Shown here piece after piece: positions 44,836 through 53,589 of a DNA stretch of 64,000 nt; positions within the stretch are counted from its first letter, which is position 1; each line of letters opens with the position of its first letter. This stretch comes from RGIG995 sp045542115 (GTDB taxonomy: Bacteria > Bacillota > Clostridia > Oscillospirales > UBA644): assembly GCA_045542115.1 (NCBI GenBank), contig JAZQKK010000018.1, positions 62,001 through 126,000 of the forward strand, read 5' to 3'. The notes under the pieces were generated by a model that made no database searches, had not been told where the DNA came from, and saw nothing but the letters and a program-made list of their open reading frames with translations. Both the position numbers and the translations under genes were made by a program.

Positions 44836-45126
44836 TCAGTCTTGTTTGGACGGATTGCTTGCAATAGCGCTTAATTCGTGGATGAGTTTTTTAAAGAAAT
44901 CCCTTTCTTCGGGGAAAAAGGAGGGGGAAAATCCGTATTCGTTCAAAATGCCGTTTGCCGTGATTGCCGCTTCCCGCAGGGAGGACAATTCTTCTTCCGT
45001 AGGGGTTCTGTCTTCTTTTTTCAGCCTTACGTTCAAGGCTAAGGCGGTGCATAATACCCGGTATTCCTTCCACAGGTCGGCCCGTCGGGGTTGGGGAATC
45101 TGAGCCATTTTTTCCGAAAAAAGCAT
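44836..45126 (-). CDS. Small helical protein of unknown function
   Basis: This 96-residue, charged, all-helical protein (MLFSEKMAQIPQPRRADLW...) has no recognised domain, signal or membrane segment. CAGGAGAGG lies upstream of ATG 45126 and a good promoter precedes it, so it is probably translated. It heads a minus-strand operon with the GH20 and PHP genes (gap 22 bases). Confidence 0.7.
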   Translation of the reverse strand: MLFSEKMAQIPQPRRADLWKEYRVLCTALALNVRLKKEDRTPTEEELSSLREAAITANGILNEYGFSPSFFPEERDFFKKLIHELSAIASNPSKQD

Positions 45127-45165
45127 TGAAAATCCTCTCCTGAATGGGTGATGTTTCTTATTGCT

Positions 45166-45194
45166 ATTCTAACACACCCACCGGCGGTTGTCAA
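45166..45194 (-). promoter_or_regulatory. Promoter of the small protein-GH20-PHP operon
   Basis: On the minus strand TTGACA (45194-45189), 17 bases, TAGAAT (45171-45166). Confidence 0.75.
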
Positions 45195-45232
45195 GAGTTT
45201 TTCACGGTTTTTTTACGATTTTCCGAAGATAC

Positions 45233-45261
45233 TTTACAAACGGTAAAAAAAATGCTATAAT
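45233..45261 (+). promoter_or_regulatory. Promoter of the rarA-nth-prmA operon
   Basis: TTTACA (45233-45238), 17 bases, TATAAT (45256-45261). Confidence 0.78.
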
Positions 45262-45293
45262 ATAACGTAAACTGTTTTTGCGAGGTGATGAGG

Positions 45294-46559
45294 ATGTATA
45301 CTCCTTTGCCGGCTCGGTTGCGGCCGGAAGTGTTGGACGATATGCTGGGGCAACGGCACCTGTTGGGGCCGGGAAAACCCTTGCGGAATATTATCGAGAG
45401 CGGAAATATTCCCAATATGATTTTTTACGGTCCTGCGGGTATTGGCAAGACCACCCTCGCCCAGATTATTGCAAAACAGACGGAAAAAACGTTATACAAA
45501 CTCAACGCCACCACTGCGAATACCGACAATATCAAAGAAATTATCAATCAGATCGGGGCGTTGGGCAACGACCGGGGTATCATTCTGTATTTGGACGAGA
45601 TGCAGTATTTTACCAAGAAGCAACAGCAGATTCTTTTGGAATTTATTGAAAACGGGTCGATTACCCTCATTGCATCTACCTCGGAAAATCCCTATTTTTA
45701 CATTTACGGAGCCATTATTTCCCGTTGCACCGTCTTTGAATTCCGGCCCTTAGAAAAATCCGATTTGCAGACCGCCGTTCAGCGGGGTTTTGCGGCGATG
45801 AAAGAACCGGGGATTGAAATGACGGTGGAAGAAGGCGTTGCTTCCCACATCGCATCCACGTGCGGGGGAGACGTGCGGAAGGCCTTGAACACCGTCGAGG
45901 TGCTTTGTACCCGTAAGCCGGGGCAAAAGCAGATTACGGTAACGATGGAATCTGCCAAGGAAGTTTCTAAAAAGAGCAGTATGCGATATGACCGGGACGG
46001 GGATTCCCATTACGATATTTTGTCTGCTTTTCAAAAATCCATCCGAGGGTCGGACCCGGATGCCTCCGTGCATTATTTGGCCCGGCTGGTTCTGGCAGAA
46101 GACCTTCCGTCTATTTGCCGTCGGCTTTTGGTGATTGCCGCGGAAGACGTAGGGCTTGCCTATCCTCAGGCCATTACCGTGGTAAAATCCTGTGTGGATG
46201 CGGCTTTGCAGTTGGGCTTCCCGGAAGCCCGGATTCCTTTGGCGGAGGCAACGCTGTTGCTTGCAACTTCTCCCAAATCCAACAGTGCGATTTGTGCCAT
46301 TGACGAGGCGATGGAGACGATTCGCTCTTCCGGTGCGGGGGATATTCCTTCTCACTTGCAAGACAGCCACTACGGAGGTGCGGAAAAATTGGCCCACGGG
46401 GTTGGATATCTGTATCCCCATTCCTTCCCCGGCCACTACGTGAAACAGCAGTACCTTCCCGATTCCCACAAAAAGGACAAGTACTATACATTCGGAGATA
46501 ACAAGACCGAACAATTGGCCAAGCAGTATTGGGACCATATTAAGGGGGATGGAAAATGA
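45294..46559 (+). CDS. rarA: Replication-associated recombination protein A (RarA/MgsA)
   Basis: This AAA+ ATPase has 421 residues from ATG 45294 (MYTPLPARLRPEVLDDMLGQ), with GAGGTG 6 bases upstream; the in-frame GTG/ATG just before overlap that site. Walker A is GPAGIGKTTLAQ (about 46), Walker B LYLDEMQYF (about 96), and the C-terminal oligomerisation domain includes HYLARLVLAEDLPSI and AEDVGLAYPQA. It acts at stalled forks. It is coupled to nth by a 4-base overlap. Confidence 0.93.
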   Translation: MYTPLPARLRPEVLDDMLGQRHLLGPGKPLRNIIESGNIPNMIFYGPAGIGKTTLAQIIAKQTEKTLYKLNATTANTDNIKEIINQIGALGNDRGIILYLDEMQYFTKKQQQILLEFIENGSITLIASTSENPYFYIYGAIISRCTVFEFRPLEKSDLQTAVQRGFAAMKEPGIEMTVEEGVASHIASTCGGDVRKALNTVEVLCTRKPGQKQITVTMESAKEVSKKSSMRYDRDGDSHYDILSAFQKSIRGSDPDASVHYLARLVLAEDLPSICRRLLVIAAEDVGLAYPQAITVVKSCVDAALQLGFPEARIPLAEATLLLATSPKSNSAICAIDEAMETIRSSGAGDIPSHLQDSHYGGAEKLAHGVGYLYPHSFPGHYVKQQYLPDSHKKDKYYTFGDNKTEQLAKQYWDHIKGDGK

Positions 46560-47179
46560 AACCGGATTATACCGCCATTTCCACCCGCCTGTTTGCCCAC
46601 TACCCCGTGTTGAAATGTGCTTTGAATTTCCGAAACGCCTATGAATTGTTGGTCGCCTCCCGGCTTTCCGCCCAATGCACCGACAAGCGGGTGAACATCG
46701 TCTGCGAAGAATTGTTTCGCCGTTGGCCCGACGCAAGCTCCTTGGCGCGAGCGGACCTTTCCCACGTGGAATCGGTGGTGCGCCCTTGCGGTCTGTATCG
46801 GATGAAATCCAAGGATATCGTAGCGATGGCAAAGCAGTTGGAGATTTCCGGAATCCCCGATACGTTGGAAGGTTTTTTGGAATTGCCCGGAGTGGGGCGG
46901 AAGATTGCCAATCTTTTGATGGGGGAATTGTACGACGCGCCCGGCGTGATTGTGGCAGACACCCATTGTATTCGTCTGTCTAACCGGCTGGGTTTCGTCG
47001 ATTCCAAAGACCCGTGGAAGGTGGAACAGGCCCTTCGCAAGGTGGTTCCCCCCGCAGAAAGTATGCGGTTTTGCCACGCTTTGGTGCATCACGGCCGAGA
47101 ATGCTGCGATGCCCGTAATCCCCGGTGTGAAGACTGTTTTTTGTCCGACCTTTGCCGGGAATATCAGAAAAAAGGATAA
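46556..47179 (+). CDS. nth: Endonuclease III
   Basis: This 207-residue bifunctional glycosylase/AP lyase removes oxidised pyrimidines. The helix-hairpin-helix is LPGVGRKIANLL (about 112) with catalytic Lys in GRKIAN, and the catalytic Asp lies in VADTHCIRLSNRLG. A 4Fe-4S cluster is bound by CCDARNPRCEDCFLSDLC (about 183-200). It starts within the rarA stop codon. Confidence 0.95.
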   Translation: MKPDYTAISTRLFAHYPVLKCALNFRNAYELLVASRLSAQCTDKRVNIVCEELFRRWPDASSLARADLSHVESVVRPCGLYRMKSKDIVAMAKQLEISGIPDTLEGFLELPGVGRKIANLLMGELYDAPGVIVADTHCIRLSNRLGFVDSKDPWKVEQALRKVVPPAESMRFCHALVHHGRECCDARNPRCEDCFLSDLCREYQKKG

Positions 47180-47186
47180 TACGACG

Positions 47187-48134
47187 ATGGAATATATTGA
47201 AGTAACGCTTACCCTTCCTTCTCAATCCGCCCAGACGGCGATGGATATTGCGGAAATGACCGATATCGGCGGCATCTATCTGGAAGATTATTCCGATATG
47301 ATGGACTGTGAACTGGTCAAGGCCATCAATCTGGTGGACGAAGATTTGATGAACAAGGATAAAACCACCGCGGTTTTGCATATTTATTTTGAAAAGGATT
47401 CCAACCTTGCCGGAGCGATGGAATACATTGAAGGCCGGCTGGGAGCAGAAGGAATTTCTTATCAGGTCTCTTATGCACAAGTGGAAGATACCGATTGGTT
47501 GAACGGCTGGAAGAAGTATTATCATCCTCTGCCCGTGGGGCCCGTTACCATCGTACCCGCTTGGCAGGTGGAGGAATACGCTCCCCGTGAAGATGAAAAA
47601 CTGTTGATTATCGACCCCGGTTTGGCCTTCGGCACCGGCTCTCACGAAACGACGGCCTCTTGCATCGAAGCCTTGGCCGACTGCGTCGTTCCCGGAGACC
47701 GGGTCTTGGACGTGGGGTGCGGAAGCGGAATTTTGTCCATTGCCGCGCTGTTGTGCGGCGCTTCTACGGCGTTGGGGATCGATATCGACCCCGCCGCCGC
47801 CCGTGTTTCCAAAGAAAACGCGGCTCTCAATCCCTTCCCCGGGCAGTTTGATGCCCTTGCGGGAAACATTTTGGAAGAAGATTCCGACCCGGTATTGAAG
47901 GATGCCCTTGCCGGGCAGAAATTTGACCTGGTGGTAGCCAACATCGTCGCTGACGTTATCATTCCCCTGTCGGGGCAGATTCGCCGGCATCTGAAAGACG
48001 GGGGCTATTTTATCACCTCGGGAATTCTGTCCCCCCGGGCCGAGGCAGTCCGCTCCGCATTGGAATCCAACGGATTTACCGTCTGCCAGACCAAACGGAA
48101 GAAGGAATGGGTCTGCTTCGTTTGTAAGGCATAA
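47187..48134 (+). CDS. prmA: Ribosomal protein L11 methyltransferase
   Basis: This enzyme has 315 residues from ATG 47187, behind AAAGGA; the longer upstream frame lies inside nth. N-terminal substrate domain, then the SAM domain with DPGLAFGTGSHETT (about 149), LDVGCGSGILSIAA (about 173) and VVANIVADVI (about 252). It methylates L11, encoded here at 33901. Confidence 0.95.
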   Translation: MEYIEVTLTLPSQSAQTAMDIAEMTDIGGIYLEDYSDMMDCELVKAINLVDEDLMNKDKTTAVLHIYFEKDSNLAGAMEYIEGRLGAEGISYQVSYAQVEDTDWLNGWKKYYHPLPVGPVTIVPAWQVEEYAPREDEKLLIIDPGLAFGTGSHETTASCIEALADCVVPGDRVLDVGCGSGILSIAALLCGASTALGIDIDPAAARVSKENAALNPFPGQFDALAGNILEEDSDPVLKDALAGQKFDLVVANIVADVIIPLSGQIRRHLKDGGYFITSGILSPRAEAVRSALESNGFTVCQTKRKKEWVCFVCKA

Positions 48135-48136
48135 AA

Positions 48137-48166
48137 AAATTCCCCGGCATCCTACCGGGGAAGTCT
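48137..48166 (-). terminator. Terminator after the 302-residue membrane protein gene
   Basis: TTCCCCGG pairs with CCGGGGAA around CATCCTA; the T-run is on the minus strand. It may also help end prmA. Confidence 0.75.
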
Positions 48167-48170
48167 TTGA

Positions 48171-49073
48171 TTAAATTTGAGGAAGTTCTTCTGGAGCGGG
48201 AACTTCGTTCGTAATAGAAATTTCTTCCGTCATCGGTTGAAGTTCTTCCGCAGGGCGTTTCTTTTTCCGCTTTTTCATCAATTTCAGCATTTGAGAGAGC
48301 ATCAACGCGGTAATACAACCGTCGGCGAGAAACCCAAACAGGTCAAAGGGTATGGCGTAGGGGTTGCCGGGAATCAGGAACAGAACGCCGTCTGCCAAAC
48401 GCACTGCCATCAACACTGTCATCAGACAGGTGAACAGGATGAAGAATTTTCGGCCGAACAACCGGGCGAGAATCTTGGAAAAATTGATTCCCACAGCGGC
48501 GGCAATCCCATAAAAACAAATCATATAAATGCCGTAGGAACGGGAGAAAACGATGCTCAGATCCTGGAAATTCATCAAAAGCAGGAAGATGTAATAAACG
48601 GTCAGAGACAGGGACATTACCCGCCAAAGGTTTTGTTTCGCACTCTTTTTGGGGTAGGTCACGAAGAAAATCAAAAAGACGGCAGACAGGACCGCAAGAA
48701 TCAACTGCCAAAGGGCAGGATGAACGACAAGCGTTTTGTTCAGGGCGATGGTTCCGGCGGCAACGGCACTGAAAAAGCGATATAACGCCGCGGTAATCAA
48801 CAAGACCGACCCTAAGATGCCGAAGACGGTATCAAAAATGCTGGCTCGGTACAGCCGGACCACGGTGGGTTTGGGTTCTTTTCGCATCAGCAAAACCGAA
48901 CAGAAGAAGGCCGATACCAAAATCAGGAATCCGTCAAAAATAAAGGGAAGGACCGACCCCGATACGAAATATCCGGTTTTGGGGTCGATGGCCACAATCA
49001 ATTCCACCGCCCGAAACAAAAAGGCGGCAAGACAGATGGGGACCAAGGCGATTCCGTAATGTTTTAATCTCAT
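48171..49073 (-). CDS. Polytopic membrane protein of unknown function
   Basis: This protein has about 300 residues from the second of two ATG codons (49073), which is 9 bases from AAGGAG; the first (49079) is only 3 bases away. About eight membrane helices are followed by a basic stretch (MKKRKKKRP) and an acidic C-terminal tail. No family is recognised. It is transcribed alone from a good promoter. Confidence 0.75.
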   Translation of the reverse strand: MRLKHYGIALVPICLAAFLFRAVELIVAIDPKTGYFVSGSVLPFIFDGFLILVSAFFCSVLLMRKEPKPTVVRLYRASIFDTVFGILGSVLLITAALYRFFSAVAAGTIALNKTLVVHPALWQLILAVLSAVFLIFFVTYPKKSAKQNLWRVMSLSLTVYYIFLLLMNFQDLSIVFSRSYGIYMICFYGIAAAVGINFSKILARLFGRKFFILFTCLMTVLMAVRLADGVLFLIPGNPYAIPFDLFGFLADGCITALMLSQMLKLMKKRKKKRPAEELQPMTEEISITNEVPAPEELPQI

Positions 49074-49123
49074 CGGCATAAACTCCTTCCGGCGTTCCGG
49101 ATATACGATATAGTTATATATAC

Positions 49124-49151
49124 ATTATACCATTATTTTAGAAAAAGTCAA
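49124..49151 (-). promoter_or_regulatory. Promoter of the membrane protein gene at 48171
   Basis: On the minus strand TTGACT (49151-49146), 16 bases, TATAAT (49129-49124). Confidence 0.75.
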
Positions 49152-49206
49152 GTATTTTTTTCTTGGAAACTGCAACGAGCGAGAAAATTGCAGGGAAAGG
49201 ACGGTT

Positions 49207-50169
49207 ATGACCCCACAAATTTTGATGAAACGCCGGTTGAATACCGCATTTTTGGTGATGTGTCTCACCTTGGCCGTGCAATCGGTCAACAGCGTATTTT
49301 CCGTGTTCGGATTGATTCTTTCCCAGATGGGAATTCCTCTGCCGACCTATTATACCGAGTTTGTGTTGTTGCAGTTTTTGTATCCCATTTCCACCTGTAT
49401 TTTGGTGTTGATCGCCCTTCGAATCATTCGCATCCCCGTCCGTTCCGTGGCGGCGGTAAAGCCTTTGAAGGGAGATTTTATTCCCTGGCTCGGCCTCTTT
49501 TTAGGGGTGTCGGTGGGGATGAATTATGCCGTTAACGGCCTGTTGTGGGTCCTGGAACAAATGGGAATAACCGTTCCCGGTGCATTTGACTCTTACGACC
49601 CTCAAAATCTGCCTCAGGCAGTTTGCTATTTTATCGTCTTGGCGATCTTACCCCCCATTTGCGAAGAATTGCTCTGTCGGGCAGGCATCACGGGACTTTT
49701 GAAGCATTTTCACCCCTGGGCGGCGGTCTTGGTTTCCGCTTACGCTTTTGGGATGATGCACGGGAATCTGCAACAGATTCCCTTTGCCTTCGTTTTGGGT
49801 ATCGTTTTAGGGTTTGTGTACGTGAAAACTGGGAATCTGCTCTATCCCATTCTGCTTCATTTCGCCAACAACGCCTGGGCCTGCGCGATGACCTTCGTTT
49901 CGGTCTTTGGGGGAGAAGAATGGACGAATTGGTTGGGCTACGGGTCAGATATCGTGTTCTTCCTGTTTGGAATCGGGTCGTTTGTCTGGCTTTTGGCAAA
50001 AAAGAAATTTACTTTGGAGGAAATTCCTCATTCTCTTACCGGAGATGAGGCGAGAAGCGTCTTGGTGAAGACCCCTTGTTTCTGGATTTTTACCGGATTG
50101 TATTCCGGAATTACTTTGATGAATATGGGAATGGCCGTTTTACAGGAAACGGAAATTATCCCGCTGTAA
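49207..50169 (+). CDS. CPBP family intramembrane metalloprotease
   Basis: This 320-residue integral membrane protein has about eight helices. The ABI/CPBP motifs are intact: CEELLCR (EExxxR, about 158), FGMMHGN (about 181) and LHFANNAWA (about 217). Members cleave within membranes, often modifying peptides or anchored proteins. Neighbour 50189 is 19 bases downstream, probably one transcript. AAAGGA precedes ATG 49207. Confidence 0.88.
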   Translation: MTPQILMKRRLNTAFLVMCLTLAVQSVNSVFSVFGLILSQMGIPLPTYYTEFVLLQFLYPISTCILVLIALRIIRIPVRSVAAVKPLKGDFIPWLGLFLGVSVGMNYAVNGLLWVLEQMGITVPGAFDSYDPQNLPQAVCYFIVLAILPPICEELLCRAGITGLLKHFHPWAAVLVSAYAFGMMHGNLQQIPFAFVLGIVLGFVYVKTGNLLYPILLHFANNAWACAMTFVSVFGGEEWTNWLGYGSDIVFFLFGIGSFVWLLAKKKFTLEEIPHSLTGDEARSVLVKTPCFWIFTGLYSGITLMNMGMAVLQETEIIPL

Positions 50170-50188
50170 GATACGAATTGGAGTTATT

Positions 50189-50728
50189 ATGACAGACTGC
50201 ATTTACGTGGTGGTGACTCAGACGGGTACGGTGTTGTCCCGGATCTTGAAGGTCATTACCAAGGCGGACTACAATCACGTTTCCCTGTCCGTCGACCCGA
50301 CCCTTAATACAATGTATTCCTTCGGACGAAAGAATCCGTACAACCCCTTTTGGGGCGGCTACGTGATGGAATCGCCCCATTTCGGAACGTTTCAGCGGTT
50401 TTCCGAGACCGAAGCCGTTGTTCTTGCGGTTCCCGTTCCCCGGGAAACGAAAGCCGCGTTGCAGTTGCGGTTGGAAACGATGTATCGGGAACGGAAGCAT
50501 TACCGGTACGACACGTTGGGGCTTCTGCTTGCGTGGGCCCAAATTCTTTACGTGCGGAAAAACGCCTACTATTGCTCCACCTTCGCCCGGGATATTCTGA
50601 AAGAATTCGGGTTGACCGACGACGGAATTTTCAGTCGCTTCCCCAAGCCGGTGGAATTCTTGCAGCTGCGGGACGGCGTGGAACTCTATCGGGGAAAGCT
50701 CCGGTGTTACCAAAAAGAAAGAAATTAA
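50189..50728 (+). CDS. Permuted papain-fold (YiiX/NlpC-like) hydrolase
   Basis: The 179-residue protein shows the circularly permuted NlpC/P60-type order: catalytic His in DYNHVSLSVD (about 30) before the Cys in NAYYCSTFARDIL (about 130). Such enzymes act on amide or ester bonds, including peptidoglycan or lipids. It has no signal peptide. Specificity is unknown. Confidence 0.75.
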   Translation: MTDCIYVVVTQTGTVLSRILKVITKADYNHVSLSVDPTLNTMYSFGRKNPYNPFWGGYVMESPHFGTFQRFSETEAVVLAVPVPRETKAALQLRLETMYRERKHYRYDTLGLLLAWAQILYVRKNAYYCSTFARDILKEFGLTDDGIFSRFPKPVEFLQLRDGVELYRGKLRCYQKERN

Positions 50729-50734
50729 GTGATA

Positions 50735-50768
50735 AAAGAGGTGCCGTGAGGCATCTCTTTTTTTTGCA
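50735..50768 (+). terminator. Intrinsic terminator before cotJ operon
   Basis: AGAGGTGCC pairs with GGCATCTCT (one mismatch-like G-T) around GTGA, followed by eight or more T residues. Confidence 0.85.
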
Positions 50769-50786
50769 CCGTTTCGACAGTCTTTT

Positions 50787-50794
50787 CATAGAAT
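50787..50794 (+). promoter_or_regulatory. Possible sigma-E type -10 element of cotJ operon
   Basis: CATAGAAT is one base from the mother-cell sigma-E -10 pattern CATACAAT. The -35 region shows only a poor match, so this is weak; the expectation comes from cotJ control in Bacillus. Confidence 0.3.
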
Positions 50795-50845
50795 GAACTG
50801 ACGGACGAAATCCGTCCGCCGGAAATTGAGAAAGGAACTGATAAA

Positions 50846-51100
50846 ATGATTCGGGATTTTTTAAGTACCGATGACCTTCTGGAAGAGGCCGTCGAAACGG
50901 GAATCCTTCTCCCCAGACCCCCCGCTCCGAAGCCGGAGGTTTGCAATTGTGATTTAAGTTGCGTTGACAATCTGCCCGTAGGGTCGATGTATGCCCCGAT
51001 GCAGGTCTTCCGCAATCTGTACTGTCCGGAGGATGCTTTGGACAACGGCACGTTGTTCTGCGAGCTGAATCTTCCGTTTTTGGGAGGGCAAAGACGATGA
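50846..51100 (+). CDS. cotJA: Spore coat-associated protein CotJA
   Basis: This 84-residue Pro- and Cys-containing protein has the CotJA core YAPMQVFRNLYCPEDALDNG followed by TLFCELNLPF. It is part of the inner spore coat. GAAAGGA precedes the start, and its end overlaps cotJB by 4 bases. Confidence 0.9.
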   Translation: MIRDFLSTDDLLEEAVETGILLPRPPAPKPEVCNCDLSCVDNLPVGSMYAPMQVFRNLYCPEDALDNGTLFCELNLPFLGGQRR

Positions 51101-51345
51101 ACGACCGGGAAAAAATGCTGCGTAAACTGTCGGAACAACAGTTTGCCGCTTGGGAGGCGTCCCTTTTTTTGGATACGCACCCCAACTGTGAAGCCGCTCT
51201 GAAAGCTCAGCGGGAATACACCGCCGCCGCCAACGAGTGGAAGAAAAAATACAACGAATCCTACGGAATGCTCACCCACAGCTGTCCCAATACCGGAGAC
51301 AAATGGCAATGGGTCTGCGATCCTTGGCCTTGGGATAAGGATTGA
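51097..51345 (+). CDS. cotJB: Spore coat protein CotJB
   Basis: This 82-residue protein has the family features FAAWEASLFLDTHPNCEAAL and the Trp-rich end WQWVCDPWPWDKD. It is translationally coupled to cotJA and is needed with it for coat assembly. Confidence 0.92.
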   Translation: MNDREKMLRKLSEQQFAAWEASLFLDTHPNCEAALKAQREYTAAANEWKKKYNESYGMLTHSCPNTGDKWQWVCDPWPWDKD

Positions 51346-51364
51346 AAGGAAAGGATAGAGACCT

Positions 51365-51970
51365 ATGTTTGTATATGAAAAAAAATTACAGTACCCCGTA
51401 AAGATTAAGACCCCCAACGCGGCAATGGCAAAATTTATCATTGCCCAATACGGCGGGCCTTCCGGCGAAGCCGGTGCCGCTATGCGGTATTTGTCCCAAC
51501 GGTTTTCGATGCCTTACCCGGAATTGAAAGCCGTCTATACCGACGTCGGAACCGAAGAACTCGGACACCTGGAAATCGTGGGGACCATCGTTCACCAGCT
51601 GACCAAAGGCCTGAGCGAAGAGGAATTGAAAAAGCAAGGATTTTCCGATTACTTCGTGGAACACACCACCGGCGTGTATCCTCAATCCGCTGCCGGCGAC
51701 CCCTTCTCCGCGGCGACGTTGAACGTAAAAGGCGACCTGTTCGGCGACTTGGCAGAATCCCTCGGAGCAGAACAAAAAGCCCGGGTGACCTACGATAACA
51801 TTCTTCGCTTGGTCGACGACCCCGACGTGCGGGACCCTATCAAATTCCTGCGGGCCAGAGAGATCGTGCACTATCAACGCTTCGCAGAATGCCAGCGCAT
51901 CGCCCAGGAAAAGATGAACTGCAAGAATTATTATATGTATAATCCTTCCTTTGACGGTGTAAAAAGATAA
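51365..51970 (+). CDS. cotJC: Spore coat manganese catalase-like protein CotJC
   Basis: This 201-residue member of the manganese catalase family has metal-ligand helices visible as DVGTEELGHLEIVG (about 60-73) and AREIVHYQRFAECQ (about 158-171). It protects the spore or serves structurally in the coat. It is the strongest single sign that the organism sporulates. Confidence 0.94.
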   Translation: MFVYEKKLQYPVKIKTPNAAMAKFIIAQYGGPSGEAGAAMRYLSQRFSMPYPELKAVYTDVGTEELGHLEIVGTIVHQLTKGLSEEELKKQGFSDYFVEHTTGVYPQSAAGDPFSAATLNVKGDLFGDLAESLGAEQKARVTYDNILRLVDDPDVRDPIKFLRAREIVHYQRFAECQRIAQEKMNCKNYYMYNPSFDGVKR

Positions 51971-52007
51971 CGTCATTTTTAGACCGCGAATTTCTTGAAA
52001 ATACAAC

Positions 52008-52047
52008 AAAAACCGCCTCTGTTTTGCAAAAATAGAGGCGGTTTTTT
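52008..52047. terminator. Bidirectional terminator between cotJC and DUF3737 gene
   Basis: AAAACCGCCTCT pairs with AGAGGCGGTTTT, with inner TTTT/AAAA pairs and a T-run. Confidence 0.9.
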
Positions 52048-52060
52048 AGTCCGATACGGT

Positions 52061-52903
52061 TTAGGATTTTAGAATAATTTCACAGTTGGTTTCTATTACG
52101 GAATCTTCCAGGACGATTTCTCCGATGGCGTCTGCGACGATTTTCCCCGCGGCGGGATTCTTGACCGAATCAATAGAGCCGAGAACCGTGGCATTCACGG
52201 AGGAGTATTCGAATGCCAGGTCGGTTTGCTCCATCGTGCAGTCAATCAGCGTCAGATTTTTGCAGTAACACAGCGGCTGGGTTCCCATAATTTTGCAGTT
52301 GACCAGCGTCAGATTTTCCGAATACCAACCTAGATATTCACCCTTGACGGTGCAGTTTTTGACGGTAACGTTCTTGCTGTGCCAGAAGGCGTCTTTCGTG
52401 TCTAAATTACAGTTTTCCACCGTCAAATCTTCCGTATACTGGAAGGAATATTTCCCCTTCAACGCCACGTTGTTCAACCGGCCGCCTTTGGTTTCGAAAA
52501 GAAAGTATTGGGACGTAACGTCGCAATTGTCCAGGGTGACGTTTTTACAACGCCAGCCGAACTCGTCGGAAACAACGGAACTATGGGAGAATGACACGTC
52601 TTCACATTCCCGCAACGCCTTTATCCCGTTGAGGGTGCAATGGGAAATCGTTCCCCGTTTTGCATACCAAAGTGACGCCCGCACGCCTTCGTCCATCGTG
52701 GAATGTTCCACCGAAAAATCTTCCGTGTGCCAAAAGGGATACCGGAGGGAGAAGGTGCAATCTGTTACGGTTACGTTCCGGGCTTCCTTCAATGCCGATT
52801 CCCCGTCGGCGGGTCCGGCAAAGGTGCAATGCTCCACCGTCGCATCCCGCAGAGCGTACAGAGCCCGTTCTTCATCCATTACTTGATGAGAAATATATTT
52901 CAA
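52061..52903 (-). CDS. DUF3737 family beta-helix protein
   Basis: The 280-residue protein is built of about a dozen short repeats of the type 'NVTVDNCxV', e.g. LTVENCNLDTKDAFWHSKNV, giving a right-handed parallel beta-helix. The family is common in gut Firmicutes and has no assigned reaction. No signal peptide is present. Dedicated promoter upstream. Confidence 0.85.
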   Translation of the reverse strand: MKYISHQVMDEERALYALRDATVEHCTFAGPADGESALKEARNVTVTDCTFSLRYPFWHTEDFSVEHSTMDEGVRASLWYAKRGTISHCTLNGIKALRECEDVSFSHSSVVSDEFGWRCKNVTLDNCDVTSQYFLFETKGGRLNNVALKGKYSFQYTEDLTVENCNLDTKDAFWHSKNVTVKNCTVKGEYLGWYSENLTLVNCKIMGTQPLCYCKNLTLIDCTMEQTDLAFEYSSVNATVLGSIDSVKNPAAGKIVADAIGEIVLEDSVIETNCEIILKS

Positions 52904-52936
52904 AACAAATTCCTCGACTTTTTCTGTATTTTTTAC

Positions 52937-52965
52937 AGTATATCACAGTTGTCGAAAAATGTCAA
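52937..52965 (-). promoter_or_regulatory. Promoter of the DUF3737 gene
   Basis: On the minus strand TTGACA (52965-52960), 17 bases, TATACT (52942-52937). Confidence 0.78.
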
Positions 52966-53119
52966 GAACGTGGGTGTTAACGGTTGAAAGTATCTTTTTT
53001 ATTTTGATTTAATACGTTTAAAGTATGTGCTACGTGAAGAACGGCACTTTCGTAGTCGGGCGGGAGATTTCGCACGTTTTGTATCAATTCTGTACATTCC
53101 AGCATTCCCATTTTTCCGG

Positions 53120-53323
53120 TCAAAAATATTCCGGACTAATGTGCAAATGCTGACAAATTTTTTGCATTTGAGAAATGGAAAATTCCATTCTGCCTTGTTC
53201 CATTTTCGTATAGGTACAAATCGAGATGCCTAAAAATTCGGAAATTGCCTTTTTGCTGAGCCTAAGTTCTTTTCTTCTTTTTACAATTCGTGTTCCGATT
53301 TCTGTCCAATCTTGTAAATTCAT
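53120..53323 (-). CDS. Small XRE-family regulator
   Basis: This 67-residue protein is little more than one XRE helix-turn-helix (LSKKAISEFLGISICTYTKM, about 23-42). AAAGGA lies 8 bases before ATG 53323. It lies immediately downstream of the structured RNA and terminator at 53347-53504, with no other promoter evident, so its expression may depend on read-through. Targets unknown. Confidence 0.75.
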   Translation of the reverse strand: MNLQDWTEIGTRIVKRRKELRLSKKAISEFLGISICTYTKMEQGRMEFSISQMQKICQHLHISPEYF

Positions 53324-53346
53324 TTGTTTATCCTTTCGTTTTATCT

Positions 53347-53379
53347 ATAAAAAAGTGCGTAGCATAAAAGCTACGCACT
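53347..53379 (-). terminator. Intrinsic terminator between structured RNA and XRE gene
   Basis: AGTGCGTAGC pairs with GCTACGCACT; on the minus strand a run of T follows. It would end the small RNA or attenuate the XRE gene. Confidence 0.82.
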
Positions 53380-53504
53380 CGAAAAATGCACGCTCGTATG
53401 CTGCGACACAATCTTTTGACACCATACAGTATGCAAAAGTGAGCATGCATTTTTACCGAAAGTAAAAATACATACCGCAGGTGTCCGTATTTGATTGTGT
53501 CGCA
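53347..53504 (-). ncRNA. Candidate structured small RNA or regulatory leader (about 158 nt)
   Basis: Minus-strand transcription from the promoter at 53510-53538 would begin at about 53504, exactly at the edge of a long nested hairpin: CTGCGACACAATC/GATTGTGTCGCAG (13 bp), GACACC/GGTGTC (6 bp), GTATG/CATAC (5 bp) and ATTTTTAC/GTAAAAAT (8 bp) closed by a five-base loop. About 20 unpaired bases and an intrinsic terminator follow. No ORF fits. It contains the only CATG outside 60238-61188. It does not match any RNA class I can name. Confidence 0.55.
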
Positions 53505-53509
53505 GTAGT

Positions 53510-53538
53510 ATTATATCACATTTTTTTCAATTTGTAAA
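53510..53538 (-). promoter_or_regulatory. Promoter of the structured RNA
   Basis: On the minus strand TTTACA (53538-53533), 17 bases, TATAAT (53515-53510). Confidence 0.72.
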
Positions 53539-53589
53539 CCCCCAAATTCTCCGGCACAAGAATTGTGCCGAACTTGGCTTTTTTCTTTG

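Noticed and set aside
53444..53447. The lone CATG in the ncRNA as a sign of foreign origin
   Set aside because: A single site in an unusual structured region is too little evidence.
53401..53505. Inverted repeat as an insertion sequence or MITE
   Set aside because: No target-site duplication or second copy in the window was seen, and promoter plus terminator placement fits an RNA gene better. A genome-wide copy search could revive this idea.
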